Origin: Klebsiella quasipneumoniae subsp. quasipneumoniae
GTDB lineage: Bacteria > Pseudomonadota > Gammaproteobacteria > Enterobacterales > Enterobacteriaceae
Length of the DNA stretch: 64,000 nt
Assembly: GCF_020525925.1 (NCBI RefSeq)
Contig: NZ_CP084876.1
Location: 3,596,001-3,660,000 of the forward strand
Reading direction: 5' to 3'
A model generated the notes under the pieces. It was not told the DNA's origin. It saw only the letters and a program-made list of their open reading frames with translations, and made no database searches. Made by a program: the position numbers and the translations under genes. Shown here piece after piece: positions 9,039 to 18,836 of the stretch. The first letter of the stretch is position 1. Every line of letters begins with the position of its first letter.

Positions 9039-9788
9039 TTAGTGAATTAACATGCCGCCGTTAACGTCCAGGGTGATACCGGTGGAGTAGGAAGAGAGGT
9101 CGCTGCCGAGGAACAGCGCGGCGCGGGCGATGTCCACCGCGTCGCCGAGGCGGTTCATCGGAATGCCGGCAAGAATATTGGCCGTCATGTCGTCCGTCAG
9201 CTTGCCGGCGGTAATGTCGGTCTGAATTAGCCCCGGGGTGATGCAGTTAACGCGGACGTTGTCCGGGCCAAGCTCGCGCGCCATCGCCCGCGCAAGGCCG
9301 AGCACGCCGGCTTTTGCCGCGCTGTAGTGCGGACCGCCGAAGATACCGCCGCCGCGCTGGGCGGAAACGGACGAGATGCAGACGATGCTGCCGGATTTTT
9401 GCGACCGCATCGTGGGGATCACCGCCTGTGACATCAGCAGCGTGCCGCGCAGGCTGACATCGAGCACCGCGTCATAGTTGGCGCGCTTGATGTCCATTAG
9501 CTTCAGCGGCTGGGTGATCCCGGCGTTATTGACCAGCACATCGACCCGGCCGTATTTCGCCAGAATCTGTTCGATGGCCGCCTGCACCTGCACTTCGTCG
9601 GCGACGTTCGCCGCCAGGCCGAGATGGCCTTCGCCCAGCGCCGCCGCGGCGGTTTTACTGGCTTCGCCATTGAGGTCGATAATGACCACTTTCGCGCCGT
9701 TTTCGGCGAATAATTTCGCGGCCGCAAAACCCAAACCGCGTGCGGAGGCCGCGCCAGTAATAATGGCGACTTTATCTTTTAATAACAT
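9039..9788 (-). CDS. short-chain dehydrogenase/reductase
   Basis: A 249-residue classical SDR. It has NNAG at 87-90, a catalytic Ser near 140 (CISSVSAQ), and YSAAK giving Tyr155 and Lys159. The glycine motif reads TGAASARGLG (11-20), one residue longer than the usual TGxxxGxG. Asp38 at the end of strand 2 favours NAD(H) over NADP(H). I chose the ATG at 9786-9788 because GGAG lies 7 bases ahead; an ATG 18 bases further up would include that site in the coding frame. In the operon it probably oxidises a hydroxyl of the imported compound to give a keto substrate for the transketolase. That role is inference. Confidence 0.85.
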   Translation of the reverse strand: MLLKDKVAIITGAASARGLGFAAAKLFAENGAKVVIIDLNGEASKTAAAALGEGHLGLAANVADEVQVQAAIEQILAKYGRVDVLVNNAGITQPLKLMDIKRANYDAVLDVSLRGTLLMSQAVIPTMRSQKSGSIVCISSVSAQRGGGIFGGPHYSAAKAGVLGLARAMARELGPDNVRVNCITPGLIQTDITAGKLTDDMTANILAGIPMNRLGDAVDIARAALFLGSDLSSYSTGITLDVNGGMLIH

Positions 9789-9838
9789 AGTTTCACTCCA
9801 TGACATTACGTCATATTAATTAACAGGATCTATTTTCG

Positions 9839-11173
9839 TTATTGTGGCTCATCGAGGAAAAGAATCACCACCAAACCGATTGCGGCGCAGATACCAAAAT
9901 AGGTAAAGACAGAATTAAAGCTCCCCGTTTTATCCAGTAAGAAACCAGCCACCATCGGCGCCACAAATCCGCCGAGGTTGCCGCCGCTATTAATAATGGA
10001 AGAGACGATCGGATAGGTTTTGCTGTCCGAAACGGCCATACCGTAGGCGGTAAAAGCCGGCCAGCCGATATTCAAACAGAAACCGACAAAGAATAAACCA
10101 ATACAGACCGCCAGGCTGCTTGCCGGTATATTCAGCATAATTAACATCATGACTACGGTTGATACCGCTGTGAATATCATGGTTGGTTTACGCCGGCGGC
10201 CTAATAATTTATCCGAAATCCATCCTCCGCCAATCGCGCCAATAAAGCCGCCGATGCACGGCATACTGGCCACGAAGCCCATACTCATCACATCGAAACC
10301 GCGCTCTTTCACTAAATACAGCGGGATCCAGGTTAATAATCCATATAACACGCTGACCATCATAAAATATGCGAGGCAGTCTCCGAGAATATTTTTTGAG
10401 GTAAATAATCCCTTCGCCGTATCCACAGGCGGCATTTTTTTCACCCGGATAATTTTATCCAGCCAGGTGAAGCGATCGGCGATTAATATATTTTCACGTA
10501 CACCGTCATTATGATGGCTGTCCCGCCCGGCATTAATCTCTGCCAGTTCGCTTTGAGATACGAATCCGCTTTCCGCGGGCTTTGACTTCACCAACAGGTA
10601 CCACGCTATCGCTGCTACGATCCCGGGAATAGCAAAGGAGAAAAAGACCCACCGCCAGCCCCAGGTCACCGCAATCCACACCGCCAGCGGCGGCACGATA
10701 ATCGGGGCAAACATGGTCGCCGCGATGTAAACGCCGGTTGCCGTGGCTTTCTCTTTCGGCGGAAACCAGTTGTTTATCGTCGACGCCAGCCCCACCGGGC
10801 AGGGACCTTCGCTTAGTCCCAAGCCCAGCCGCACCAGCTTCAGGCCAAATACGGAGCTCACCGTGCCCATCAGCCAGGTAAAAGCGGAGAAGCCGAAAAT
10901 AGATAGCGAAACCAGCCCTCGAGTGCCGCGTCTGGCGATGAAAAAGCCGGCCGGGATCTGGCTGACCGCATAGCCGAGGAAAAACATACTGGCAATCGCT
11001 CCGGCCTCAAAATTATTGATATGAAATTCATCAATGATAAACGGCAGTACCGCGCCGATATTCGTTCTGTCGGCGTAATTGATGGCATACACCAGGAAAA
11101 TCATCGTCAAAACCACAAAACGATATTTTGTTTTCCTGGCGTCAGTACAGACCAGCGTATCTATACGTGACAT
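9839..11173 (-). CDS. MFS transporter, anion:cation symporter type
   Basis: A 444-residue, 12-helix major facilitator. The N-terminal region (FLVYAINYADRTNIGAVLPF, then FFLGYAVSQIPAGFFIARRG) is typical of the anion:cation symporter family that carries hexuronates, glucarate and related organic acids. The central loop (about residues 195-255) is polar, and GGWISDKLLGRRRKPT marks the second-half loop. The start has GAGG 7 bases upstream. It is the first gene of the operon and is divergent from the LysR gene. The family suggests an unphosphorylated organic anion as substrate; no kinase is encoded in the block. Confidence 0.85.
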   Translation of the reverse strand: MSRIDTLVCTDARKTKYRFVVLTMIFLVYAINYADRTNIGAVLPFIIDEFHINNFEAGAIASMFFLGYAVSQIPAGFFIARRGTRGLVSLSIFGFSAFTWLMGTVSSVFGLKLVRLGLGLSEGPCPVGLASTINNWFPPKEKATATGVYIAATMFAPIIVPPLAVWIAVTWGWRWVFFSFAIPGIVAAIAWYLLVKSKPAESGFVSQSELAEINAGRDSHHNDGVRENILIADRFTWLDKIIRVKKMPPVDTAKGLFTSKNILGDCLAYFMMVSVLYGLLTWIPLYLVKERGFDVMSMGFVASMPCIGGFIGAIGGGWISDKLLGRRRKPTMIFTAVSTVVMMLIMLNIPASSLAVCIGLFFVGFCLNIGWPAFTAYGMAVSDSKTYPIVSSIINSGGNLGGFVAPMVAGFLLDKTGSFNSVFTYFGICAAIGLVVILFLDEPQ

Positions 11174-11390
11174 AGGGTTTCCTCATCTTATACCTCATCC
11201 ACTTCGCCGTAGGTTGCCGCCTGGGTTCGCCGCGTTTCACGCGCCCTGGCGCAACAAGAGAGACATGTCTTTTCGCACAGCGAAACAGGTGGTTAGGTGT
11301 TTTATTATTGCGACCCAAGCGCATCGCAGTTTGTGATCAGGCCTGTGAGGGGAATATAACAACCCAAAAATGAAAAGGTATTCAAAAAAG

Positions 11391-11416
11391 CTCAATTATG
11401 ATTGAGAAAAATTGAG
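11391..11416. promoter_or_regulatory. repeated CTCAAT elements, candidate LysR-type operator
   Basis: CTCAATTATGATTGAG at 11391-11406 is a palindrome with a TATG centre, and a third ATTGAG follows at 11411-11416. The site lies in the 417-base gap between the divergent MFS and LysR genes, where LysR-type regulators normally bind. Nothing else that looks coding was seen in the gap. The assignment is inferred from symmetry and position. Confidence 0.5.
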
Positions 11417-11590
11417 TTAGTGACTCCCCGCAAATTTTAGCGTTTACTGAGAGGGGCGATTTTAACGAGATAAATTGTTAAGCCCATCACAAATTAAAAG
11501 ATTATTTTCGCTTTTCCCTATGCTGTTCATCACGGCTGCGCCACGCTGTTCGCCATTTTCTTTTATTCGCGCCCCGCGCAGGATGCCGCC

Positions 11591-12514
11591 ATGAGTCAAC
11601 CGCTGCCCAATAAAAATCTGCCGATGCCCTCTTTACGCAATATCCAGGCTTTTATTGAAGTCGCCGCAACCGGCAGCCTCAACCTGGCCGCAGAGAACCT
11701 CAACATTACCGCCTCGGCGGTCAGCCACCAGATAGCCAGTCTGGAGCACTTGCTGGGAAAAAAACTGTTCTCCCGCAGCAGCAAAGGCGTGATGTTAACC
11801 GCAGTGGGAGAAAAATATCTCAAAGAGGTCTCCGGAGCGCTGAATATGATTGGCCAGGCCACCAGCCAGGTGATCAACGATATTCATCAGGATTATTTAC
11901 GTATTCACTCAGCGCCGAGCTTCGGCCTGCTGTGGCTGATGCCGCGGCTGGATAAATTCCGTCAGGCGTGGCCGGAGCTAAAAATTAGCCTGACCTGCTC
12001 TTACGAAAGCATTCAGTTCTCCCGGGATAATATTGATATCGATATTCGCCACGGGCTGTCGCAGTGGCCGACGCTGCTGGTCAGGACCATTAAAAATGAG
12101 TGCGTCCTTCCCTACAGCGCCTCCTCTTATTTAGCCCGCCATGCGGTTCGCGCCCCGGAAGATCTGCTGGCCTGCGATCTGATCCATTCCGACAGCACCT
12201 TAATTAACTGGAGCAACTGGCTGTCGTGGCACAAGGTCCGCGGCTGGCACAAAAACTTTATCTTTAATTTCGACCGGTCGTACATGAGCATCGAGGCGGC
12301 CCGAATGGGGATGGGGGTGATCCTGGAAAGCAATCTGCTGGCCGGCGGCCACGTGCGTCAGGGGCAGCTGACGCCGGTGTTTGCCGACGAGCGGAGTATG
12401 CCGGTCGGCGCGCACCACTTCGTCCTTCCCCACGCCAATGAACAGAAGGAAAAGGTCCAGCGCTTCTTCGCCTGGGTCGCCGGGGAGCTACAGGAAGACG
12501 GTTTTCATATTTAG
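11591..12514 (+). CDS. LysR-family transcriptional regulator (GcvA-like)
   Basis: A 307-residue regulator. The winged helix-turn-helix spans about residues 14-75 (LRNIQAFIEVAATGSLNLAA, then ITASAVSHQIASLEHLLGKK). The effector domain follows; DIDIRHGLSQWP and YMSIEAARMGMGVIL are typical of the GcvA/AmpR subgroup. It is transcribed away from the MFS-SDR-transketolase operon and presumably controls it in response to the transported compound or a product. The stop at 12514 is 73 bases before cecR on the same strand, which has its own palindrome, so the two are probably separate units. Confidence 0.87.
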   Translation: MSQPLPNKNLPMPSLRNIQAFIEVAATGSLNLAAENLNITASAVSHQIASLEHLLGKKLFSRSSKGVMLTAVGEKYLKEVSGALNMIGQATSQVINDIHQDYLRIHSAPSFGLLWLMPRLDKFRQAWPELKISLTCSYESIQFSRDNIDIDIRHGLSQWPTLLVRTIKNECVLPYSASSYLARHAVRAPEDLLACDLIHSDSTLINWSNWLSWHKVRGWHKNFIFNFDRSYMSIEAARMGMGVILESNLLAGGHVRQGQLTPVFADERSMPVGAHHFVLPHANEQKEKVQRFFAWVAGELQEDGFHI

Positions 12515-12552
12515 TCCTGGCAGGTGGACAAACCGCCAGTCGGCGCCTAAAG

Positions 12553-12572
12553 TTAATCAATCGATTGATTAA
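12553..12572. promoter_or_regulatory. perfect 20-bp palindrome, candidate CecR operator
   Basis: TTAATCAATCGATTGATTAA is a perfect 20-base palindrome ending 15 bases before the cecR ATG. TetR-type regulators bind such sites, and cecR heads its operon, so autoregulation is likely. The assignment rests on symmetry and position. Confidence 0.7.
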
Positions 12573-12587
12573 TTTTTTCAGAGCGCG

Positions 12588-13247
12588 ATGACCAGTAAAG
12601 GCGAACAGGCAAAAAGCCAGCTTATCGCGGCCGCTATCGCCCAGTTTGGCGAGTACGGCCAGCATGCCACCACCCGCGATATCGCCGCCCAGGCCGGGCA
12701 GAATATCGCCGCTATCACCTACTATTTTGGCTCGAAAGACGACCTGTATCTCGCCTGCGGCCAGTGGATCGCCGATTTTATCGGAGACAATTTTCGCCCG
12801 CACGCCGAAGCGGCGGAGGCCCTGCTCGCCGGAGAGTCGCCGGATCGCCAGGCGATCCGCGCCCTCATCCTCAGCGCCTGCCATAACATGATCCTGCTGC
12901 TGACCCAGGATGATACGGTCAACTTGAGCAAATTTATTTCCCGGGAACAGCTGGCGCCCACCGCCGCGTACCATCTGATCCACCAGCAGGTGATCGCCCC
13001 CCTGCACCACTATCTCACCCGGCTGATCGCCGCCTGGACGGGTCGCGATGCCGGTGATACGCAAATGATCCTCCATACCCACGCCCTGCTGGGCGAGGTG
13101 CTCGCTTTCCGTCTCGGGCGTGAAACCATCCTGCTGCGCACCGGCTGGACGCAGTTTGACGCGCAAAAAACCGAACAGATTTTTGAGGTCATTACCTGTC
13201 ATATCGATTTCATTCTGCATGGGTTATCGCAAAGGAGTTTGGGCTGA
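12588..13247 (+). CDS. cecR: TetR-family regulator CecR (YbiH)
   Basis: A 219-residue TetR-type regulator. The N-terminal helix-turn-helix reads [20 protein letters not shown] followed by [20 protein letters not shown] (residues about 17-56). The C-terminal ligand domain is of the CecR/YbiH type. In E. coli CecR controls ybhGFSR and rhlE and affects sensitivity to cefoperazone and chloramphenicol. Its stop overlaps the ybhG start (TGATG at 13245), giving a cecR-ybhGFSR operon. In E. coli cecR sits next to rhlE; here about 5.6 kb separates them, so joint control of rhlE through a shared promoter region is no longer possible from this site alone. Confidence 0.9.
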   Translation: MTSKGEQAKSQLIAAAIAQFGEYGQHATTRDIAAQAGQNIAAITYYFGSKDDLYLACGQWIADFIGDNFRPHAEAAEALLAGESPDRQAIRALILSACHNMILLLTQDDTVNLSKFISREQLAPTAAYHLIHQQVIAPLHHYLTRLIAAWTGRDAGDTQMILHTHALLGEVLAFRLGRETILLRTGWTQFDAQKTEQIFEVITCHIDFILHGLSQRSLG

Positions 13248-14242
13248 TGAAAAAACCCGTCGTCGTCATTCTGCTGATCGTGATTCTTCTCGCCGCGCTG
13301 GGCGGCGGCTGGTGGTGGTACCAGAGCAGCCGGCAGCAGCCGCTGACTCTGTATGGCAATGTCGATATCCGCACCGTCAATATGAGCTTCCGCGTCGGCG
13401 GCAGACTGGCCTCGCTGACCGTCGACGAAGGCGACAGCATCCGCGCCGGGCAAACCCTCGGCGAGCTTGACCGTGCCCCCTATGAAAACGCCCTGCTGCA
13501 GGCGCAGGCCAACGTCTCCACCGCCCAGGCGCAGTATGACCTAATGATGGCCGGCTACCGCTCGGAAGAGATTGCCCAGGCCGCGGCGGCAGTGAATCAG
13601 GCGCAGGCCGCTTACGACTACGCGCAAAACTTTTATCAGCGCCAGCTGGGTTTACGCGCCAGCAGCGCCATTTCCGCCAACGATCTGGAGAACGCCCGCT
13701 CCTCGCGCGACCAGGCGCAGGCAACGCTGAAGTCAGCGCAGGATAAACTGCGTCAATACCGCGCCGGCAATCGTCCGCAGGAGATAGCCCAGGCCAAAGC
13801 CAGCCTCGAACAGGCGCAGGCGGCGCTGGCCCAGGCTAAACTGGACCTGCACGATACCGTGCTGACCGCCCCTTCCGACGGCACGCTGATGACCCGCGCC
13901 GTCGAGCCCGGCACTATGCTCAACGCCGGCGGCACCGTGCTAACCCTCTCCCTGACCCATCCAGTATGGGTCCGCGCCTACGTTGACGAGAAAAACCTCG
14001 GCCAGGCGCAGCCGGGACAAGCAGTGCTGCTCTATACCGACAGCCGGCCGGATAAGCCCTATCACGGCAAAATCGGCTTTGTCTCGCCGAGCGCTGAGTT
14101 CACGCCGAAGACTGTCGAGACGCCGGATCTGCGCACCGATCTGGTCTACCGTCTGCGCATCGTGGTAACCGACGCCGACGGCGCGCTGCGCCAGGGGATG
14201 CCGGTGACCGTCTCCTTTGACAACGGGAACGGACATGAGTGA
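13247..14242 (+). CDS. ybhG: HlyD-family membrane fusion protein YbhG
   Basis: A 331-residue periplasmic adaptor anchored by an N-terminal helix ([20 protein letters not shown], residues 4-23). The lipoyl-like half-motifs flank a long coiled coil of Ala/Gln-rich heptads (about residues 75-200, for example [20 protein letters not shown]). A beta-barrel region follows. It should link the YbhFSR inner-membrane exporter to an outer-membrane channel such as TolC. The start overlaps the cecR stop, and the stop overlaps the ybhF start by 8 bases, so translation is probably coupled. Confidence 0.92.
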   Translation: MKKPVVVILLIVILLAALGGGWWWYQSSRQQPLTLYGNVDIRTVNMSFRVGGRLASLTVDEGDSIRAGQTLGELDRAPYENALLQAQANVSTAQAQYDLMMAGYRSEEIAQAAAAVNQAQAAYDYAQNFYQRQLGLRASSAISANDLENARSSRDQAQATLKSAQDKLRQYRAGNRPQEIAQAKASLEQAQAALAQAKLDLHDTVLTAPSDGTLMTRAVEPGTMLNAGGTVLTLSLTHPVWVRAYVDEKNLGQAQPGQAVLLYTDSRPDKPYHGKIGFVSPSAEFTPKTVETPDLRTDLVYRLRIVVTDADGALRQGMPVTVSFDNGNGHE

Positions 14243-15974
14243 GGCCGTCATCGCCTTAAACGGCCTGAGCCGCCGTTTCCCCGGGATGGACAGGCCAGCG
14301 GTGGCCCCGCTGACCTGTACGATCCGCGCCGGCTACGTCACGGGGCTGGTGGGCCCCGACGGCGCAGGGAAAACCACCCTCATGCGGATGCTCGCCGGGT
14401 TGCTTAAGCCTGATGAGGGCAGCGCCAGGGTGATTGGCTTTGATCCGCTAAAAGACGACAGCGCTCTGCACGCGGTGCTCGGCTATATGCCGCAGAAGTT
14501 CGGCCTGTATGAAGATCTGACGGTGATGGAAAACCTCACCCTGTACGCCGATCTACGCAGCGTTACCGGCGAGGCGCGGAAGAAAATTTTCGACCGCCTG
14601 CTGGAATTCACCGCCCTTGGCCCGTTCACCGGGCGGCTGGCGGGCAAGCTCTCCGGCGGCATGAAGCAAAAGCTGGGGCTCGCCTGTACCCTGGTGGGTG
14701 ACCCGAAGGTGCTGCTGCTGGATGAGCCCGGCGTCGGCGTCGATCCGATCTCTCGCCGCGAGCTATGGCAGATGGTGCACGAGCTGGCCGGCGACGGCAT
14801 GCTGATCCTGTGGAGCACCTCTTATCTCGATGAAGCCGAGCAGTGTCGTGATGTGCTGCTGATGAACGAAGGCAAACTGCTCTATCAAGGGGAGCCGACG
14901 GCCCTGACGCAAACCATGGCCGGGCGCAGCTTTCTGGTCTCCAGCCCGCAGGAGAACAACCGCCGCCTGCTGCAGCGGGCGCTGAAGCTGCCGCAGGTTA
15001 GCGACGGCGTGATTCAGGGCAAATCGGTGCGTCTGATCCTGAAAAAGGAGGCGCGCATCGATGAGGTTCAGCAACATGACGATATGCCATCGCTGCAGGT
15101 GACCGACACCGCGCCGCGCTTTGAAGACGCCTTTATCGACCTGCTCGGCGGCGCCGGGACCGCCGAATCGCCGCTGGGGGCGATTATCCATCGCGTTGAC
15201 GGCAGCAAAGACGAAACGGTGATTGAGGCGCAGTCGCTGACTAAAAAATTTGGCGATTTCGCCGCCACCGACCACGTCGATTTCCAGGTCAAGCGCGGCG
15301 AGATCTTCGGCCTGCTCGGCCCCAACGGCGCAGGGAAATCCACCACCTTCAAAATGATGTGCGGCCTGCTGGTGCCCACCTCCGGCAAAGCGCTGGTGCT
15401 GGGGATGGATCTCAAGGTCAGCTCCGGCAAGGCGCGTCAGCATCTGGGCTATATGGCGCAAAAATTTTCGCTGTACGGCAACCTCAGCGTCGAGCAGAAC
15501 CTGCGCTTTTTCTCCGGGGTCTACGGCCTGCGCGGCCGGGCGCAAAATGACAAAATTGCCCGCATGAGCGATGCCTTCGGTCTGAACAGCATCGCCCGCC
15601 ACGCCGCCGACGAGCTGCCGCTCGGCTATAAGCAGCGGCTGGCGCTGGCCTGCTCCTTGATGCATGAGCCCGACATTCTTTTTCTCGACGAACCCACCTC
15701 CGGGGTCGATCCCCTCACCCGTCGCGAGTTCTGGCTGCATATCAACAGCATGGTGGATAAAGGGGTGACGGTGATGGTCACCACTCACTTTATGGATGAA
15801 GCGGAGTATTGCGACCGCATTGGGCTGGTCTATCACGGCAAGCTTATCGCCAGCGGCACCCCGGACGCGCTGAAGGCCCAGGCGGCGGATGACAACCAGA
15901 CGGACCCGACCATGGAGCAGGCGTTTATTACCCTGATTAACCGTTGGGATAAGGAGAATGGCCATGAGCAGTAA
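14235..15974 (+). CDS. ybhF: ABC exporter ATPase YbhF (two nucleotide-binding domains)
   Basis: A 579-residue protein with two fused ATPase domains. Domain 1 has Walker [10 protein letters not shown] near residue 39, signature LSGGMKQK and Walker [13 protein letters not shown]. Domain 2 has GPNGAGKST near residue 360, LPLGYKQR in place of the canonical LSGGQ, and [12 protein letters not shown]. The altered second signature is also present in E. coli YbhF as I recall it. I set the start at the ATG at 14235 ([11 protein letters not shown]), which matches E. coli; an upstream ATG at 14217 lies inside ybhG. It powers the YbhSR permease for drug and possibly cation export. Confidence 0.93.
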   Translation: MSEAVIALNGLSRRFPGMDRPAVAPLTCTIRAGYVTGLVGPDGAGKTTLMRMLAGLLKPDEGSARVIGFDPLKDDSALHAVLGYMPQKFGLYEDLTVMENLTLYADLRSVTGEARKKIFDRLLEFTALGPFTGRLAGKLSGGMKQKLGLACTLVGDPKVLLLDEPGVGVDPISRRELWQMVHELAGDGMLILWSTSYLDEAEQCRDVLLMNEGKLLYQGEPTALTQTMAGRSFLVSSPQENNRRLLQRALKLPQVSDGVIQGKSVRLILKKEARIDEVQQHDDMPSLQVTDTAPRFEDAFIDLLGGAGTAESPLGAIIHRVDGSKDETVIEAQSLTKKFGDFAATDHVDFQVKRGEIFGLLGPNGAGKSTTFKMMCGLLVPTSGKALVLGMDLKVSSGKARQHLGYMAQKFSLYGNLSVEQNLRFFSGVYGLRGRAQNDKIARMSDAFGLNSIARHAADELPLGYKQRLALACSLMHEPDILFLDEPTSGVDPLTRREFWLHINSMVDKGVTVMVTTHFMDEAEYCDRIGLVYHGKLIASGTPDALKAQAADDNQTDPTMEQAFITLINRWDKENGHEQ

Positions 15975-17097
15975 TCTCCTCTCCTGGCGGCGGGTCCGCG
16001 CCCTGTGCGTCAAAGAGACCCGGCAGATCGTCCGCGATCCCAGCAGCTGGCTGATTGCGGTGGTGATCCCTCTGCTGCTGCTGTTTATCTTCGGCTACGG
16101 CATTAACCTCGACTCCAGCAAGCTGCGGGTGGGGGTTCTGCTGGAGCAGCAGAGCGAAGAGGCGCTGGACTTCGTGCATACCATGACCGGATCGCCCTAT
16201 ATCGACGCCACCGTCAGTGACAATCGCCAGCGGCTAATTGAGCTGATGCAGGCCGGTCGCATCCGCGCGATGGTGGTTATTCCGGTGGACTTCGACCGCC
16301 AGATGGCCCGCCCCGGCGCCACTGCGCCGCTCCAGCTCATCACCGACGGCAGCGAGCCCAATACCGCTAACTTCGCCCAGGGCTACGTGGAGGGTATCTG
16401 GCAGATCTGGCAGCAGCAGCGGGCGGAAGACCGCGGCGAGACCTTTGAACCGCTGATCGACGTGCAGATGCGCTACTGGTTTAACCCGGCGGCCATCAGC
16501 CAGCACTTTATTATCCCCGGGGCGATCACCATTATCATGACCGTGGTCGGCGCCATATTGACCTCGCTGGTGGTGGCCCGCGAATGGGAGCGCGGCACCA
16601 TGGAGGCGCTGCTGTCGACGGAGATCACCCGCGCTGAACTGCTGCTGTGCAAGCTCATCCCCTACTACTTCCTCGGCATGCTGGCGATGCTGCTGTGTAT
16701 GCTGGTGTCGGTGTTTATTCTCGGCGTCCCCTATCGCGGTTCGCTGCCGATCCTGTTTGTCATCACCAGTCTGTTTTTGCTCAGCACCCTGGGGATGGGA
16801 CTGCTGATCTCGACGATCACCCGCAACCAGTTTAACGCCGCGCAGGTGGCGCTGAACGCCGCCTTTTTACCGTCGATAATGCTGTCCGGGTTTATTTTCC
16901 AGATAGACAGCATGCCGGCGGTGATCCGCGCGGTGACCTATGTGATCCCGGCGCGCTATTTCGTCAACACCCTGCAAAGCCTGTTTCTGGCGGGCAATAT
17001 TCCGGTGGTGCTGCTGGTGAATGTGCTGTTTTTGATTGCTTCGGCGGTGATGTTTATCGGCCTGACGTGGCTGAAAACCAAACGGCGTCTGGATTAG
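15964..17097 (+). CDS. ybhS: ABC exporter permease YbhS
   Basis: A 377-residue ABC-2 type permease. One N-terminal membrane helix ([20 protein letters not shown]) is followed by a large extracytoplasmic domain (about residues 40-170), and then five helices from about residue 180 ([20 protein letters not shown] onward). GGAG at 15953-15956 is 7 bases from the ATG at 15964 but only 1 base from the ATG at 15958, so I chose the former. The gene overlaps the end of ybhF. A repeat element lies between it and ybhR, although both should act as one heterodimeric permease. Confidence 0.92.
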   Translation: MSSNLLSWRRVRALCVKETRQIVRDPSSWLIAVVIPLLLLFIFGYGINLDSSKLRVGVLLEQQSEEALDFVHTMTGSPYIDATVSDNRQRLIELMQAGRIRAMVVIPVDFDRQMARPGATAPLQLITDGSEPNTANFAQGYVEGIWQIWQQQRAEDRGETFEPLIDVQMRYWFNPAAISQHFIIPGAITIIMTVVGAILTSLVVAREWERGTMEALLSTEITRAELLLCKLIPYYFLGMLAMLLCMLVSVFILGVPYRGSLPILFVITSLFLLSTLGMGLLISTITRNQFNAAQVALNAAFLPSIMLSGFIFQIDSMPAVIRAVTYVIPARYFVNTLQSLFLAGNIPVVLLVNVLFLIASAVMFIGLTWLKTKRRLD

Positions 17098-17099
17098 GT

Positions 17100-17200
17100 T
17101 TTGCCCGGTGGCGCTGCGCTGACCGGGCCTACGGTTTAACCAACATCGATTATACAGTTCGCCGATCCCGTGGGCCGGGCGAGCGCAGTGCCGCCCGGCG
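17100..17200. repeat. REP/BIME-type palindromic repeat inside the ybh operon
   Basis: TGCCCGGTGGCGCTGCGCTG at 17102-17121 followed by ACCGGGCCTACGG, then GGGCCGGGCGAGCGCAGTGC from about 17171 with CCGCCCGGC, form the inverted GC-rich arms typical of enterobacterial REP sequences. They fill the 129-base gap between ybhS and ybhR, which are nearly adjacent in E. coli. Confidence 0.75.
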
Positions 17201-17226
17201 TTGTTGAATGGGCCAAAGGAGCTAAT

Positions 17227-18333
17227 ATGTTTCACCGTTTATGGACATTGATCCGCAAAGAGCTGCAGTCGCTGCTGCGCGAACCGCAGACGCGGGCGAT
17301 TTTAATCATGCCCGTGCTGATTCAGGTGCTGCTGTTTCCCTTTGCCGCGACGCTGGAGGTGACCAACGCCACCATCGCCATCTATAACGAGGACAGCGGT
17401 CGCCACGCGGTGGAACTCACTCAGCGCTTTGCCCGCGCCAAAGCCTTTACCCACGTCCTGCTGCTGAAAAGCCCGCAGGCGATCCAGCCGACCATCGATG
17501 AACAAAAAGCCCTGCTGGTGGTGCGCTTCCCGGCGGATTTCTCACGCGACCTCGACAACTATCAAACCGCCCCGCTGCAGCTCCTGCTCGACGGGCGCAA
17601 CTCCAACAGCGCGCAAATCGCCGCCAACTATCTGCAGCAGGTCGTGAAAAATTACCAGCAGGAACTGCTGGAGGACAAAGCGAAGCCGAACAATAGCGAA
17701 CTGGTGGTGCGCAACTGGTATAACCCGAATCTCGACTACAAGTGGTTCGTGGTGCCGTCGCTCATCGCCATGATCACCACCATCGGGGTGATGATCGTCA
17801 CCTCGCTGTCGGTGGCCCGCGAGCGCGAGCAGGGCACCCTCGATCAGCTGCTGGTCTCGCCTCTCGCCACCTGGCAAATCTTTGTCGGTAAAGCGGTGCC
17901 GGCGCTGATCGTCGCCACCCTGCAGGCGACTATCGTGCTGGCGATTGGTATCTGGGCCTATCAGATCCCGTTTGCCGGCTCGCTGCTGCTGTTCTATTTC
18001 ACCATGGTGATTTACGGTCTATCGCTGGTGGGCTTTGGCTTATTAATCTCATCGCTGTGCGCCACGCAGCAGCAGGCGTTTATCGGCGTGTTCGTCTTTA
18101 TGATGCCGGCGATTCTTCTCTCCGGCTACGTTTCACCGGTGGAAAACATGCCGCAGTGGCTGCAGGATCTGACGTGGATAAACCCGATCCGCCACTTTAC
18201 CGATATCACCAAGCAAATTTATCTGAAGGATGCGAGTCTGGAGATTGTGTGGGGAAGTTTGTGGCCGCTACTGGTCATAGCGGCCACCACCGGCTCAGCG
18301 GCGTATGCGATGTTCCGAAGAAAGATTGCGTAA
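17227..18333 (+). CDS. ybhR: ABC exporter permease YbhR
   Basis: A 368-residue ABC-2 type permease, partner of YbhS. It begins [20 protein letters not shown] and has the same layout: one N-terminal helix (about residues 20-42), a large periplasmic domain, then helices from about 175 ([20 protein letters not shown]). The ATG at 17227 has AAGGAG 6 bases ahead and matches the E. coli start; the open frame continues upstream only through repeat DNA. The last 39 bases overlap the convergent ybhQ gene. Confidence 0.92.
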   Translation: MFHRLWTLIRKELQSLLREPQTRAILIMPVLIQVLLFPFAATLEVTNATIAIYNEDSGRHAVELTQRFARAKAFTHVLLLKSPQAIQPTIDEQKALLVVRFPADFSRDLDNYQTAPLQLLLDGRNSNSAQIAANYLQQVVKNYQQELLEDKAKPNNSELVVRNWYNPNLDYKWFVVPSLIAMITTIGVMIVTSLSVAREREQGTLDQLLVSPLATWQIFVGKAVPALIVATLQATIVLAIGIWAYQIPFAGSLLLFYFTMVIYGLSLVGFGLLISSLCATQQQAFIGVFVFMMPAILLSGYVSPVENMPQWLQDLTWINPIRHFTDITKQIYLKDASLEIVWGSLWPLLVIAATTGSAAYAMFRRKIA

Positions 18334-18705
18334 TTTTTTATCTTTCGCCAGCAGCGAGACCAGCGCCGGGCCTGCCAGTATCACCAGCCCGGCGAGGGCC
18401 AGCAGCAGGTTGTTGTGCAGCACGCGCGACAGCAGCCACAGCGCTATCATGGCGGCGCCGAAGTACCAGGTGGTGGTGAGCTCCTCAAGGAAGTCTCCCA
18501 CATCGCGCCAGCGCGCCTCGTGATGACGCTGCAGAAACAGCATCGCCAGCAGCGTGACGCTGTAGAGGACGCACAGCCCTAATCCGACGCGCACCAGCGC
18601 GCCGCTCATCCATCCCATCACCAGCACTGCCACGACCAGTAGATGCAACATAATCTGCCAGCAACTAAGACCTGTTGCGACGCGTACACGTTGTTGCCAC
18701 TTCAT
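18295..18705 (-). CDS. ybhQ: inner membrane protein YbhQ
   Basis: A 136-residue membrane protein with about four helices, for example [20 protein letters not shown] and [20 protein letters not shown]. Length and sequence match E. coli YbhQ, whose function is unknown. It is convergent with ybhR; the final 13 codons overlap the end of ybhR on the other strand, with both stops intact. It is divergent from ybhP, and the shared gap (18706-18836) must hold both promoters. Confidence 0.9.
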   Translation of the reverse strand: MKWQQRVRVATGLSCWQIMLHLLVVAVLVMGWMSGALVRVGLGLCVLYSVTLLAMLFLQRHHEARWRDVGDFLEELTTTWYFGAAMIALWLLSRVLHNNLLLALAGLVILAGPALVSLLAKDKKLRNLSSEHRIRR

Positions 18706-18836
18706 GGCTTCTCTCCTGAAGGATTTTTCTCTGCTACTCAGAGTACCGCACTTTACGGAAAATTCCGTAACACCGCATCTTTTTGTGACGTCTACTACAC
18801 TATTTTATTCAGGAAAGTGACATTTACTGGAGAATT

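Noticed and set aside
14763..16013. 416-codon open frame antisense to ybhF
   Set aside because: Fully inside ybhF and rich in Gln, His and Arg; no recognisable domain.
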